Shown piece by piece: positions 52,557 to 60,967 of a DNA stretch of 64,000 nt. Position 1 is the stretch's first letter. Each line of letters starts with the position of its first letter. Below the pieces are notes generated by a model. It did not search any database. It was not told the origin of the DNA and was given only the letters and a program-made list of their open reading frames with translations. A program made the position numbers and the translations under genes. This DNA is from Nocardiopsis metallicus (GTDB taxonomy: Bacteria; Actinomycetota; Actinomycetes; Streptosporangiales; Streptosporangiaceae), in contig NZ_JACHDO010000001.1 in assembly GCF_014201115.1 (NCBI RefSeq), forward strand, positions 7,683,324-7,747,323, given 5' to 3'.

Positions 52557-53429
52557 GTGGTGGCCAGGTCGACGTCGGGGGAGTCCGTCCTCACCCGCGC
52601 CATGCGGATCCTGCGCGCCTTCGGTAACGTCTCCGCCTCGCTCACCGTCTCCGAGATCGCCCGCCACGCCGACCTCCCGGTCGCGACCGCGCACCGGATG
52701 GTCACCGAACTCGTCGAGCTCGGCGCCCTGGAGCGAGAACCCGGCAAACGGGTGCGCATCGGCTACCAGCTGTGGGAGCTGGCCTCGCGGTCCTCGCCCG
52801 CCCGGGACCTGAGCCGCGCCGCCCTGCCCTTCATGGAGGACCTCCAGGCTGTCGTGCGCGAACACACCCAGCTCGGGGTGCTGGAGGGCACCGACGTCCT
52901 CTACCTCGAACGCCTCTCCGACCGCGACGCCGGGCGCAACGTCGCCGAGATCGCCGGACGGCTGCCCGTGCACGCCACCTCCACCGGCCTGGTGCTGCTC
53001 GCGCACAGCCCGCCCGAACTCCAGGAGAGGGTGCTGGGCGGAGAACTGCCCGCGCACACCCGGCAGACCATCACCGACCCCGCCCGGCTGCGGCGCGCCC
53101 TGGCCGCCGTGCGCCGGGACGGGTACGTGATCGCCTCCCAGATGATCGACCCCGCCGCCGTCGGCCTGGCCGCGCCGGTCCGTGACCGCGGCAACCGGGT
53201 GGTGGCCGCCCTGTCCGTCGTCGTTCCGTTCCGCCGTGATCGGGGCCCTGGTGAACCGGGCCCGGCCCCAGGCCCGGAGCCGGGTCCGCACGCGCACGTC
53301 CCGGTGCTGCTCGCGGCGGCCCGCGGCATCTCCCGGACCATGGGCGCCCCGGTTTCGGGAGAAGGCGTGATCCACACCCGGGGTCACCTCCGGAGCAGCG
53401 CCCAGCCTCCCCCCGGCCGCGACGGCTGA
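52557..53429 (+). CDS. IclR-family transcriptional regulator
   Basis: The product is 290 aa. I chose GTG 52557 because GAGGAGG lies 6 bp upstream; ATG 52527 lacks a site. The N-terminus is a winged helix (VLTRAMRILRAFGNVSASLTVSEIARHADLPVATAHRMVTELVELGALER), followed by the IclR ligand-binding domain (LGVLEGTDVLYLERLS, GRLPVHATSTGLVLLAHSP, GYVIASQMIDPAAVGLAAPV). IclR proteins often control pobA in actinomycetes, and pobA follows 92 bp downstream. Likely a PobR-type regulator (inference from position). Confidence 0.9.
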   Translation: MVARSTSGESVLTRAMRILRAFGNVSASLTVSEIARHADLPVATAHRMVTELVELGALEREPGKRVRIGYQLWELASRSSPARDLSRAALPFMEDLQAVVREHTQLGVLEGTDVLYLERLSDRDAGRNVAEIAGRLPVHATSTGLVLLAHSPPELQERVLGGELPAHTRQTITDPARLRRALAAVRRDGYVIASQMIDPAAVGLAAPVRDRGNRVVAALSVVVPFRRDRGPGEPGPAPGPEPGPHAHVPVLLAAARGISRTMGAPVSGEGVIHTRGHLRSSAQPPPGRDG

Positions 53430-53521
53430 GGAGCGCGCCCGAGGGGAAGTCTCGCCGGAAACCTTCCCATTGAATGGAAGAGGCCTGGTGCCGTGCTCCC
53501 GCCGGATCGCATGCTGAGCGC

Positions 53522-54775
53522 ATGAACTCCCACCCCCGCCGGACCAGCACCCAGGTGGCCGTCGTCGGCGCCGGGCCCGCCGGCCTGATGCTCTCCCACC
53601 TGCTCTCCCTCTCCGGGATCGACTCCATCGTCATCGACCTGCGCGAACGCGCCGACATCGAGGCGACCATCCGGGCGGGCATCCTCGAGCAGGGCACCGT
53701 CGACCTCATGACCGGCACCGGGCTGGGTGACCGCCTCCTCGCCGAAGGCCAACGTCACGAGGGCATCGCCATCCGCAGCCGCGGCGAGTCCCGGCGCGTC
53801 GACTTCCCCGCCCTCACCGGCCGCGCCGTCCACCTCTACCCGCAGCACGAGGTACTCAAGGACCTCATCGCCGCGCGCCTGGCCGCCGGGGGCGACGTGC
53901 TCTTCGGGGTCAGCGACGTCAGCGTCCACGACGTCACCACCGACACCCCCGCCGTCCGCTTCACCGAGGCCGACGGCACCCGGGTGGAGCTCACCTGCGC
54001 GGTCATCGCCGGCTGTGACGGGTCCCAGGGGGTCACCCGCACCGCGATCCCCGCCCACGCGCGCACCGACTACTTCCACGCCTACCCGCACGGCTGGTTC
54101 GGCATCCTCACCGAGGCCCCGCCCAGCTCGGAGGAGCTCGTCTACGCGCACTCCGATCGAGGTTTCGCGCTGATCAGCTCGCGCACCCCCACCGTGCAGC
54201 GGATGTACTTCCAGTGCGACCCCGCCGAGGACGCCGCGGCCTGGAGCGACGAACGCGTCTGGGCGGAGCTGCGCGCCCGCGTCAACGGCAACGGTTTCGA
54301 GCTCGAGGAGGGGCCGATCCTCCAGCGCGGGGTCATCCCCATGCGCAGCTACGTGCTCGACCCGATGCGCCACGGCCGCCTCTTCCTGGCCGGGGACGCC
54401 GCGCACACGGTTCCGCCGACCGGGGCAAAGGGCCTCAACCTGGCCGTCGCCGACATCGCCGTGCTCTGTCAGGCGCTCGAACGCTTCTTCCACCAGGGCT
54501 CGGCCGACCTGCTCGAAAGCTACGGCCGCACCGCCTCGGACCGGGTCTGGCGGGCCCAGCACTTCTCCTGGTGGATGACCTCCATGCTGCACACGGACAC
54601 CGACGCGGACGCCTTCGGGCGGCGCCGCCAGCTCGGCGAGATCGACCAGGTCACCGAGTCCGTCGCCGGGAGCACGTTCCTCGCCGAGGCGTACACCGGT
54701 TGGCCGATCGCCCACACCAACCCGGACTCCGTTGTCAGCGAGGCGATCACAGTGTCCGCGAACCGTGCCCCCTGA
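53522..54775 (+). CDS. pobA: 4-hydroxybenzoate 3-monooxygenase
   Basis: The product is 417 aa from ATG 53522. It is a FAD-dependent aromatic hydroxylase: dinucleotide site VAVVGAGPAGLMLSHLLSLSGI, IDLRERADIEATIRAGILEQGTVDL, the DG motif AGCDGSQGVTR, and the flavin site GRLFLAGDAAHTVPPTGAKGLNLAVAD. It converts 4-hydroxybenzoate to protocatechuate with NAD(P)H and O2. The protocatechuate ring-cleavage genes are not in this window. Regulated probably by the upstream IclR protein. Confidence 0.93.
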   Translation: MNSHPRRTSTQVAVVGAGPAGLMLSHLLSLSGIDSIVIDLRERADIEATIRAGILEQGTVDLMTGTGLGDRLLAEGQRHEGIAIRSRGESRRVDFPALTGRAVHLYPQHEVLKDLIAARLAAGGDVLFGVSDVSVHDVTTDTPAVRFTEADGTRVELTCAVIAGCDGSQGVTRTAIPAHARTDYFHAYPHGWFGILTEAPPSSEELVYAHSDRGFALISSRTPTVQRMYFQCDPAEDAAAWSDERVWAELRARVNGNGFELEEGPILQRGVIPMRSYVLDPMRHGRLFLAGDAAHTVPPTGAKGLNLAVADIAVLCQALERFFHQGSADLLESYGRTASDRVWRAQHFSWWMTSMLHTDTDADAFGRRRQLGEIDQVTESVAGSTFLAEAYTGWPIAHTNPDSVVSEAITVSANRAP

Positions 54776-55155
54776 TCGGTATGTAGCTCTTTCGAGCTAG
54801 TGTCGACATCCCCCGGTCGAGCCATAGGCCTGTCACGTCACCCGGCCTCCCGGGTCGAGTGCCAGGGCGACGGTGGTCCTGCTTTCGCATTGTGGGCCGG
54901 GGTTCGGTTGTTTCGGGTCTGGCGTGGGAGGTGAAGTCATGATTCCTGGTCAGAAAAGGACACGCCAGTTCACATGGAAAGCGGAAACCCGATCTATGTG
55001 GGTTTGACCTGGGGATATGCTTGTTGTTGTCAGTGTGTCACTGGTTCTCTCAGAGGATATGAAAAGACTTTGGTAAACGCTGGATGCTATTGACTCTGAC
55101 TAAGTTTCATGCGATCTTTGCTCAGTGTGCGGACGTTGCCGATAGCGTTAATCAC
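54776..55155. other. Intergenic region, lower GC
   Basis: About 380 bp with no gene recognised. Its right half is AT-richer than the surroundings and may hold the promoter of the small membrane gene. A TTGACT element lies near 55088. Confidence 0.4.
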
Positions 55156-55368
55156 ATGGGAGCCCGTGCTGTGATGGGTCTTCGAGAATTCGACTCGGCC
55201 GCTGTACTGACCACCACGGTCAGTACGGGGATCGCCCTGATGCTCGGCGGGCTGGTGATCGTCACCACCGGCGCGCCGGAACTGTTGGTCTTCTGTGCGG
55301 CGATGGTGCTCGGGATGCTCGCCGGACTCATGCTCGCCGGTCGGTTCGACCGCCATCTGGGCGGTTAG
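55156..55368 (+). CDS. Small membrane protein ending at an IS insertion site
   Basis: The product is 70 aa from ATG 55156 (in-frame starts exist upstream to 55084). Two hydrophobic helices are visible (VLTTTVSTGIALMLGGLVIVTTG and LLVFCAAMVLGMLAGLMLAG). The stop TAG is part of the TTAG duplicated by the IS701 insertion, so the insertion left the frame and stop intact. Function unknown. Confidence 0.5.
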   Translation: MGARAVMGLREFDSAAVLTTTVSTGIALMLGGLVIVTTGAPELLVFCAAMVLGMLAGLMLAGRFDRHLGG

Positions 55369-56501
55369 TACTCCAGTTGTAGTTCCGGTTTGTCATGATT
55401 CCCGGGCGGTCTGTCTGCGGTAGTGCCAGTCCCTGGCCCGTGCCTGGTGAGCGTGTCTGAACACCGACCAAGCCAGCACGTGCCCCGCATCCGGGCGGGA
55501 AGCGAACAGAGCGTGCAGCAGGCGGGCGATCTCGTTGCAGGTCAACGCCACCAGCCCGTCCGGGACCGGATACCGTCGAAGCTCGGCCTGGCGGCACACG
55601 GCCACGAACGCGTAGGCCACCATCGCCAGCAGACTCCACCGCTGCCAGGAGGTCCATGCCCTGACCTGGTGCTCGTCCAGCCCGGCCAGACCTTTCCCCT
55701 GCTGGAAGGACTCCTCCACCCGCCAGCGGCGCCCGGCCACCGCCACCAGACGGGCCAGCGGCACCGGCTCGGGGGCATAACACCGGTAGAAGGCCAGCTC
55801 GGCGGTGGTGCGGTTGCGGCGGATCAGCACCCACCGCACCCCGGCCCTCTGGAGCCGGGCGGCATCGTCGGTCCATGCCCGGGGCAGGTAGAGGCGGTGG
55901 TCGATCAGGGCGTGCCCGTTGGGGGTGGTGTAGGCGAGGTAGACCGCGACTTGGCAGTTCTCGGTCCTTCCGGCGGTGCCCGAGTACTGGCGGGCCACCC
56001 CGACGGTGCTTTGGCCCTTCTTCACGTCGCCGGTCTCGTCCACGACCAGGACCACGTCGTCGCATCCCAGGCGGATGGTGACGTAGCCGCGCAGGGCGAC
56101 GGTCAGCGCTTGTTCGTCCAGGCGGGCGCGGGAGAGCAGGTGCTGCATGCGGTAGGGGGCGGAGTGGCCGGTGTGCTCGGCCAGGGTCCAGCAGTTCTTG
56201 CGGGTGAGCGGGGCGAGTAGGGCTCGGATCAGGTCGTGGGCGGTGGCGCGGGTCTCGGGCCGGGCGAGATGCGGATCGACGACGGTGTGGATGAGTTCGT
56301 TCAGCAGGTGCGGCCAGCGCTGGGCCGCTACGCTGGTGGCCGCGGCTACCGCCTCGGGATTCTTTGTCTTCACAACCATCGATGATCGGGCGGTGGCCGT
56401 TCGTGTGTCCGGGAAACGGCCAGATCAGCGCGGCGAGACATCCCCAATCCCGGCTTATGGCCACTGACCAGGGCGAACCGGATCTACAACTGGAGTATTA
56501 G
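55365..56501. mobile_element. IS701-family element with internal deletion, TTAG target duplication
   Basis: The element spans 55369-56497 (1129 bp), 337 bp shorter than the copy at 12207-13672. The left end TACTCCAGTTGTAGTTCCGG and the right end (reversed) TACTCCAGTTGTAGATCCGG match the intact copy in the outer bases. TTAG flanks it on both sides. The outer ends look usable by a transposase supplied in trans. Confidence 0.9.
55393..56379 (-). pseudogene. IS701-family transposase with in-frame deletion of catalytic centre
   Basis: The frame is open for 328 aa, but compared with the 440-aa transposase at 12231-13553 it lacks about 112 residues. The junction lies after RAWTDDAARLQRAGV. The missing part includes the second catalytic Asp (WVAGDEAYG). 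The first Asp (VLVVDETGDVKKG) and the Glu region (RWRVEESFQQGKGLAGLDEHQ) remain. The product cannot be an active DDE enzyme, but might still bind ends. Confidence 0.85.
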
Positions 56502-56555
56502 TCGGGGCCATCGGTGCGAGCGCTCCGCCATGCGGCGATCCGGGCTCCGGTCGGA

Positions 56556-57203
56556 TCAGTCCTTCTTCGGCTTCTTGTCCTTGCCGCGCTTGTGCCCCTT
56601 CTTGCGCGCGTCCTTCGTACCGTCTCCCTCGCCCCGGTCCGACCTGCAGAAGGACTTGACTTGAGCCCTGATCCAGGAGCTCACGGCCACGACGCCGAGG
56701 ACCGCGAGTCCCATGGTGCCCCAGCCGAGATCACTGTTGGCCGCCATGACCCAGATACCCAGGACGGGGGCGGACAGGACTACCAGGACCAGGGCCAGGG
56801 TCGCGAAGGCGCACTGGCCCGGGGAGAGCTCACCGAGAACCAGGTAGGCCAGATTCTGGGAGAGGTGCGCGAAATCCCGGGGCGGCTGGCTCGCGCGCTC
56901 GAAGTCACGTCCGGTGCCCCGGGCGGAATCCGCGCCCGATGTGCTCCCAGCTGACTGTGCGTGGTCGGTGTCCTGGCCGGTCCCGGTCTCCGGTGCGGGG
57001 CTGGTGCTCCGGGCGGTCTCGCCGCGCTCTGCGAGCTCGGTAGCGTCACCGTGCCCGGTCTCCGCCTCCGGGGCGACGGCTGGTGCGGTTCCGTCGTCCT
57101 CAGTGGGACAGTCCGTCGCCGAGTCCTCCTGGGGGCAAGGGGGCTCCGGGGACTGTTCACCCGGAGGTTGCTCCTGTTCATCGTCGTTGTGGAACAGCGT
57201 CAT
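56556..57203 (-). CDS. Hypothetical membrane protein with acidic N-terminus and Lys-rich tail
   Basis: The product is 215 aa from ATG 57203 (GAGGGAC upstream). Residues 1-100 are acidic and low-complexity. Two hydrophobic stretches follow (FATLALVLVVLSAPVLGIWVMAA and LGWGTMGLAVLGVVAVSSWI). The last 35 residues are strongly basic (KKGHKRGKDKKPKKD). Family unknown. Confidence 0.65.
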   Translation of the reverse strand: MTLFHNDDEQEQPPGEQSPEPPCPQEDSATDCPTEDDGTAPAVAPEAETGHGDATELAERGETARSTSPAPETGTGQDTDHAQSAGSTSGADSARGTGRDFERASQPPRDFAHLSQNLAYLVLGELSPGQCAFATLALVLVVLSAPVLGIWVMAANSDLGWGTMGLAVLGVVAVSSWIRAQVKSFCRSDRGEGDGTKDARKKGHKRGKDKKPKKD

Positions 57204-58268
57204 GCGGTCGTCCCTCGTCACTGCCTGCTACAACGGCATTGGTGAAGCGGGGAGGACGGTCCCCGACTGCGCGGTCGTTCGGGAGGCGACCGAGGAGCCC
57301 GGCCTCTGAAGGGCGTTGGTCGTCGTGGCGTGAGGCGCGCGGCCGGGACTCATCCGGCATCGCGGGCGCCTGTAAACAAAGAGTTTCCCCTGTCCTGGCG
57401 CGTTGTGCTCACTTGCGCCAAGGTGATTCTTGCCACAATTCGGCATTCAGAGGGCAATATACCTGAAACACGCCCGGTGGGTGGTATTCGCCTGTCGCCG
57501 GGGTGCGGCCGGGGTTGAAGCGGGGGCCGGATCGCGGCCACCCGGATTGATGAAAGCACAGCTCATAGCGTGTTTCGCGAGCGCTCAACAGTGTCTTCGA
57601 GGACAGCTTTGTCTATCCGAACTACCGTTTCACGTTCCCTACATGAGTAAAGGTGGGTTCTTTGTAGAATTCTCACAGGGCGCACCCCTTGTTGGTACAA
57701 GTTGAGTTGTCGGAATAGGTGGTGTGAGAAAGGCAGCGCGGGGTGTCCTCCGGGGCTGAGAGCCGGATCGGAGGGCGCACCGCCGTGGCCCGGCGGGCGG
57801 TGCGGAAACAGGGTGCGGGATTGCTCACCGGCCCTCCCGCGCCGGGGTCGGAGCGCCCGGTTCCGCCGGTTCCGTTGCTGTTCCGGGCCGGTGCTTCGAG
57901 GCTCATCCCGGCCTGCTGCCGACGGAGGCGGAGCTCGGCACCGAACATTCTTCTCGCCTCGGTTGGGGGAGCGGATGTGTTCCGATGCCTTCAGCGGAGG
58001 CTGAGGGAAACAGGCCGGGCGATGGGGCGGGGCAGGCACAAGGAGGGCGCAAGGGGTCACATCCGGCTGGATGGAGCGGGAAACGGTGCCCTGGTGGCGG
58101 GGCGGCGGTGGGATTCCGGCGGGACCGTGAAGGAGCTCTGGAAGGGTGTCGGAGGGGCCGCGGGGCTCCTGACTCAGCGTTGGTGGCACGTGCACGCCGG
58201 TTCTCGGGCACACTTGCCAGAGGACCTTTCGTTCCGAGCCCCTTGCCCCCGCATGAGGAGACACCCCC
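57204..58268. other. Gene-poor region with possible XRE-regulator relic
   Basis: About 1.06 kb without a convincing gene. At 57673-57948, leftward, a 91-codon frame begins MFGAELRLRRQQAGMSLEA, which looks like the start of a helix-turn-helix (XRE-type) regulator, but the rest is not protein-like. It may be a decayed regulator. The right end holds the promoter of the 58269 gene. Confidence 0.35.
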
Positions 58269-59369
58269 GTGGCCACCTTCGCCCGTATCCGCCTGGTGGC
58301 GGTCATCGTGGTGTTGACCGTTCCCGTGGTGCTGTTTCCGCTGGTCGGAGTATGGACTCTGCTGTGGCTGCCGTTCGCCGTGGTGCTGCTGGGCGTGGTG
58401 CTGGCCCGCCCCGAGCTGCTGGTGGCGGCCGCGGACCTGGTGACGGGCAAGGGTGCGCGGGAGGAACGCGGGAGCGGGGAAGAGGGCGGGTCGGTGCGGG
58501 GTTCGGGAGATGATCTCCGTGACAGATCGGACCAGGGCGACGAGCCCGCGCCGATCGAGGTTCCGCGCGGCCAGAGCGGGACCCGGGGCGTACGTACGCG
58601 CCGGACCGAGCTGCCGAGCGCGGTGGAGGACTACTCGTTCGAGTTCTCCGCGCTGGTCCACTGGCGTTGGGCCCACCGGGTCGATCTCAGTCTGCGCAAC
58701 CCCGCGGGCCCGGCGGTCCACTCGATCGTGCTCCGCGCCCGCGAGTACCTGCGCGACGTCCACCCCGCGGAGCGCGCGGTGGCCGAGAGCGAGCTGGAGT
58801 CGGTGTTCGCGGTGGAGGATCCGGTCTCCGGGGGCGTGATCCAGGTGTGGGCGGAGAACGTCCGGCTGGAACTGGCCGACGACGACGACGAACGCCTCCA
58901 GCGCATGGCCCAGCTGCGCAAGGACCGCGCTCTCTGGGCGGCCGAGCACGAGGCGGCACGGGTGCGCGCGGCGATGTCCGGGATCCCCGGCCGGGGCGCC
59001 GCTCCCGATCTGCCTCCGGAGTCCGGGCCGGTTCTCCCGGCTCCGGCGAACGAGGCGTCCCACCTGTCCGACCTGTCCGACCCGGATGAGGATTCCGACC
59101 TGCTCGGGGTGGCCGAGCCCGCCGCACCGATGCCGGGCAGCGGGGTCGACGAGGAGGGCTACGAGAGCTACTGGTGGCCCGCCGAGCAGGACGACGACCA
59201 GGGCGCCATGGAGCAGGACGTCCAGGTCGCCATCCTGCGCGGGCTGATCGATTCGGTCGAGGGCGAGGAGGAGCGGGCCGCGTTCGTTCGCGAGCAGGTG
59301 CAGATCCTGGAGCGCAGCGGCTTCCCGGACGTCGCCGGGCGCATCCAGTCGGTCTACCCGGAACGGTAG
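58269..59369 (+). CDS. Hypothetical membrane-anchored protein
   Basis: The product is 366 aa from GTG 58269 (GAGGAG 8 bp upstream). Two N-terminal hydrophobic segments (LVAVIVVLTVPVVLFPLVGVWTLLWL and a second ending at residue 60) are followed by a charged linker. A cytosolic domain near residues 115-240 (FSALVHWRWAHRVDLSLRNPAG, REYLRDVHPAERAVAESELESVF, RLQRMAQLRKDRALWAAEHEAARV) recalls SPFH/band 7 type sequences, but weakly. The C-terminal 60 residues are an acidic helix (VQVAILRGLIDSVEGEEERAAFVREQVQILER). Confidence 0.7.
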   Translation: MATFARIRLVAVIVVLTVPVVLFPLVGVWTLLWLPFAVVLLGVVLARPELLVAAADLVTGKGAREERGSGEEGGSVRGSGDDLRDRSDQGDEPAPIEVPRGQSGTRGVRTRRTELPSAVEDYSFEFSALVHWRWAHRVDLSLRNPAGPAVHSIVLRAREYLRDVHPAERAVAESELESVFAVEDPVSGGVIQVWAENVRLELADDDDERLQRMAQLRKDRALWAAEHEAARVRAAMSGIPGRGAAPDLPPESGPVLPAPANEASHLSDLSDPDEDSDLLGVAEPAAPMPGSGVDEEGYESYWWPAEQDDDQGAMEQDVQVAILRGLIDSVEGEEERAAFVREQVQILERSGFPDVAGRIQSVYPER

Positions 59370-59424
59370 ACAAACACGAGCGGTCAGCAGCCGCTCCGAA
59401 CAGTGGCCCCCAGCGTCCCCGGGC

Positions 59425-59748
59425 TCAGCCGCCGAGCTGGAGGGCGAGGACCCCGACCACGGTCAGGACGACCCCCGCGACCTGGGTGCGGGTGATCCGG
59501 TCCCGGAGCGCGAACACCCCGATGAGGGTGACGGCCACGATCCCCACGGCCGCCCAGATCGCGTAGGCCACACCGATGCCGAGCCCTTCGTGCAGGGCCA
59601 GCGCGAAGAGGTAGTAGGCGCCGACGATCGCCACCACGGTGACCGCGGTGGGCAGCGGGCGGGTGAACCCTTGCGAGTAGCGGCTGGCGATGGCGCCCAC
59701 GACCTCCAGGGCGACGGTTCCGGCGAGGAAGAGATAGGCGAGGTACAC
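59425..59748 (-). CDS. Small multidrug resistance (SMR) transporter subunit
   Basis: The product is 107 aa from GTG 59748, with GGAGG 4 bp upstream. It has four helices with the SMR pattern: LAYLFLAGTVALEVVGAIASRYSQGFTRPLPTAV (Glu in helix 1), YYLFALALHEGLGIGVAYAIWAAVGIVAVTLIGVFALRD, and a closing helix. It is divergent from a second SMR gene. Paired SMR genes usually encode heterodimers that export cationic compounds or guanidinium. TetR-type operators lie in the shared promoter. Confidence 0.9.
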   Translation of the reverse strand: MYLAYLFLAGTVALEVVGAIASRYSQGFTRPLPTAVTVVAIVGAYYLFALALHEGLGIGVAYAIWAAVGIVAVTLIGVFALRDRITRTQVAGVVLTVVGVLALQLGG

Positions 59749-59780
59749 GGAGCCTCCTGCGGTCTCTGACACTCAAGTAC

Positions 59781-59796
59781 TTGAACGATAGTTCAA
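59781..59796. promoter_or_regulatory. TetR-type operator 1
   Basis: TTGAACGATAGTTCAA is an inverted repeat (6-bp arms, 4-bp centre) 33 bp before the leftward SMR start. It nearly repeats the site at 59826-59841. Confidence 0.7.
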
Positions 59797-59825
59797 CTAG
59801 TTCTAGGGTCAGGGTACACGCCTAT

Positions 59826-59841
59826 TTGAACGATGGTTCAA
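59826..59841. promoter_or_regulatory. TetR-type operator 2
   Basis: TTGAACGATGGTTCAA differs from operator 1 by one base, in the centre. It is 45 bp from operator 1 and 48 bp before the rightward SMR start, so each gene has its own site. Confidence 0.7.
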
Positions 59842-59888
59842 GTAGTTTGCCTATCTGGATCCGTCGAGTACGACCGAGGGGAACGAAC

Positions 59889-60254
59889 ATGGCCTGGCTC
59901 TTGCTGATCGCCGCGCTGCTGTCCGAGATGGTGGGCGCCACCGCCACCGGGGTATCCGAGGGGTTCACCCGCCCGATCGCGGTCCTGGTGGCGGTCCCGA
60001 CCGTCCTGGCCGCCTACTACCTGCTCGCGCTCGCTCTCAAGACAGGCATGGCGGTGGGCGTCGCCTACGGAGTGTGGACCGCCGCGGGCGTGGCGATCGT
60101 CGCCCTCATCGGGGTGGTCTTCCTCGGTGACAGCCTCACCCCGGTCCAGATCGCCGGGCTGGTCCTGGTGATGGCGGGCGCCCTCGCCCTGGAACTGGGC
60201 CGGGCCCGCGTCCCCGGGGGGCCGCGGGCCTCCAGGGAACCGGTTCGGCCCTGA
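59889..60254 (+). CDS. Small multidrug resistance (SMR) transporter subunit
   Basis: The product is 121 aa from ATG 59889 (GAGGGG upstream). It has the same four-helix layout as its divergent partner: WLLLIAALLSEMVGATATGVSEGFTRPIA (Glu in helix 1), YYLLALALKTGMAVGVAYGVWTAAGVAIVALIGVVFLGDSL, and a basic C-terminal tail. It likely pairs with the 59425-59748 protein. A TetR-type gene follows 55 bp downstream. Confidence 0.9.
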   Translation: MAWLLLIAALLSEMVGATATGVSEGFTRPIAVLVAVPTVLAAYYLLALALKTGMAVGVAYGVWTAAGVAIVALIGVVFLGDSLTPVQIAGLVLVMAGALALELGRARVPGGPRASREPVRP

Positions 60255-60309
60255 ACACGCTGGCATTCACGCTGGTATCGTCGCCGCCAGAACACGGACG
60301 GGGGAGAAC

Positions 60310-60873
60310 GTGAGCGGCACGGCGGAGCGGGTCGACGGGCGTCGGGCCCGGGGTGAGCGCAGGCGCGAGGAGATCATCGCCGCCACGCTCCGGATCGTGG
60401 AACGCGACGGTGTCGCCGGGGTCACCCACCGGGCGGTCGCCCGCGAGGCGGACGTCCCGGCCAGCTCCGCCGTCTACTACTTCAAGACCATGGACGACCT
60501 GCTGGTCGCCGCGCTGACCGCCGCCTCGGACACCTACATCGGCCAGCTGGCCGATCTTCGGAGTTCGCAGGGTGAGGCCGTGGCGGGGCTGGCCCGGGTG
60601 ATCGCCTCCGCCGGCGGCGAGGGGCGCGCCCGGGCACTGGCCGAACGCGAGCTCAACCTCTTGGCCGCCCGCCGCCCGGCCCTGCGTCCGGTCGCCCGGC
60701 GCTGGCGCGACGCGGTCTCGGAGGTGGCCCGGGCCCAGGGCGCCGACGACCTGACCGTCCGCCAGTTCGCCGCCACCGCGGACGGCCTGTGCGCCCGGAT
60801 CCTGCTCGGCGACGAGGACCTCACCGAGTCCCGTATCACCGAGACCCTCCAGCACGCCCTCCGGGGCGACTGA
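60310..60873 (+). CDS. TetR-family transcriptional regulator
   Basis: The product is 187 aa from GTG 60310 (GGGGGAG upstream). The N-terminal helix-turn-helix is typical: RRARGERRREEIIAATLRIVERDGVAGVTHRAVAREADVPASSAVYYF. The C-terminal ligand domain is helical. It is the natural repressor for the divergent SMR genes through the two TTGAAC-N4-GTTCAA sites. Confidence 0.9.
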   Translation: MSGTAERVDGRRARGERRREEIIAATLRIVERDGVAGVTHRAVAREADVPASSAVYYFKTMDDLLVAALTAASDTYIGQLADLRSSQGEAVAGLARVIASAGGEGRARALAERELNLLAARRPALRPVARRWRDAVSEVARAQGADDLTVRQFAATADGLCARILLGDEDLTESRITETLQHALRGD

Positions 60874-60894
60874 GCCCGGGGCCCTTGGATCCGC

Positions 60895-60946
60895 ATCCGA
60901 GCGGTGCCTCCGAGCGGTGCATTCGAGCGGTGGATCCGAGCTGGCC
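60895..60946. repeat. Short imperfect tandem repeat
   Basis: Three copies plus a partial fourth copy of a 12-14 bp unit (TCCGAGCGGTGC) lie between the TetR-type gene and the mannosidase gene, which converge here. It may be part of a termination region; no strong hairpin is visible. Confidence 0.5.
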
Positions 60947-60967
60947 GCCTGGGCCACCGGTTCCCGT

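Noticed and set aside
59748..59889. Guanidine riboswitch upstream of the SMR genes
   Set aside because: The short divergent space is filled by the two operator repeats and promoters, with no room for or sign of a structured leader.
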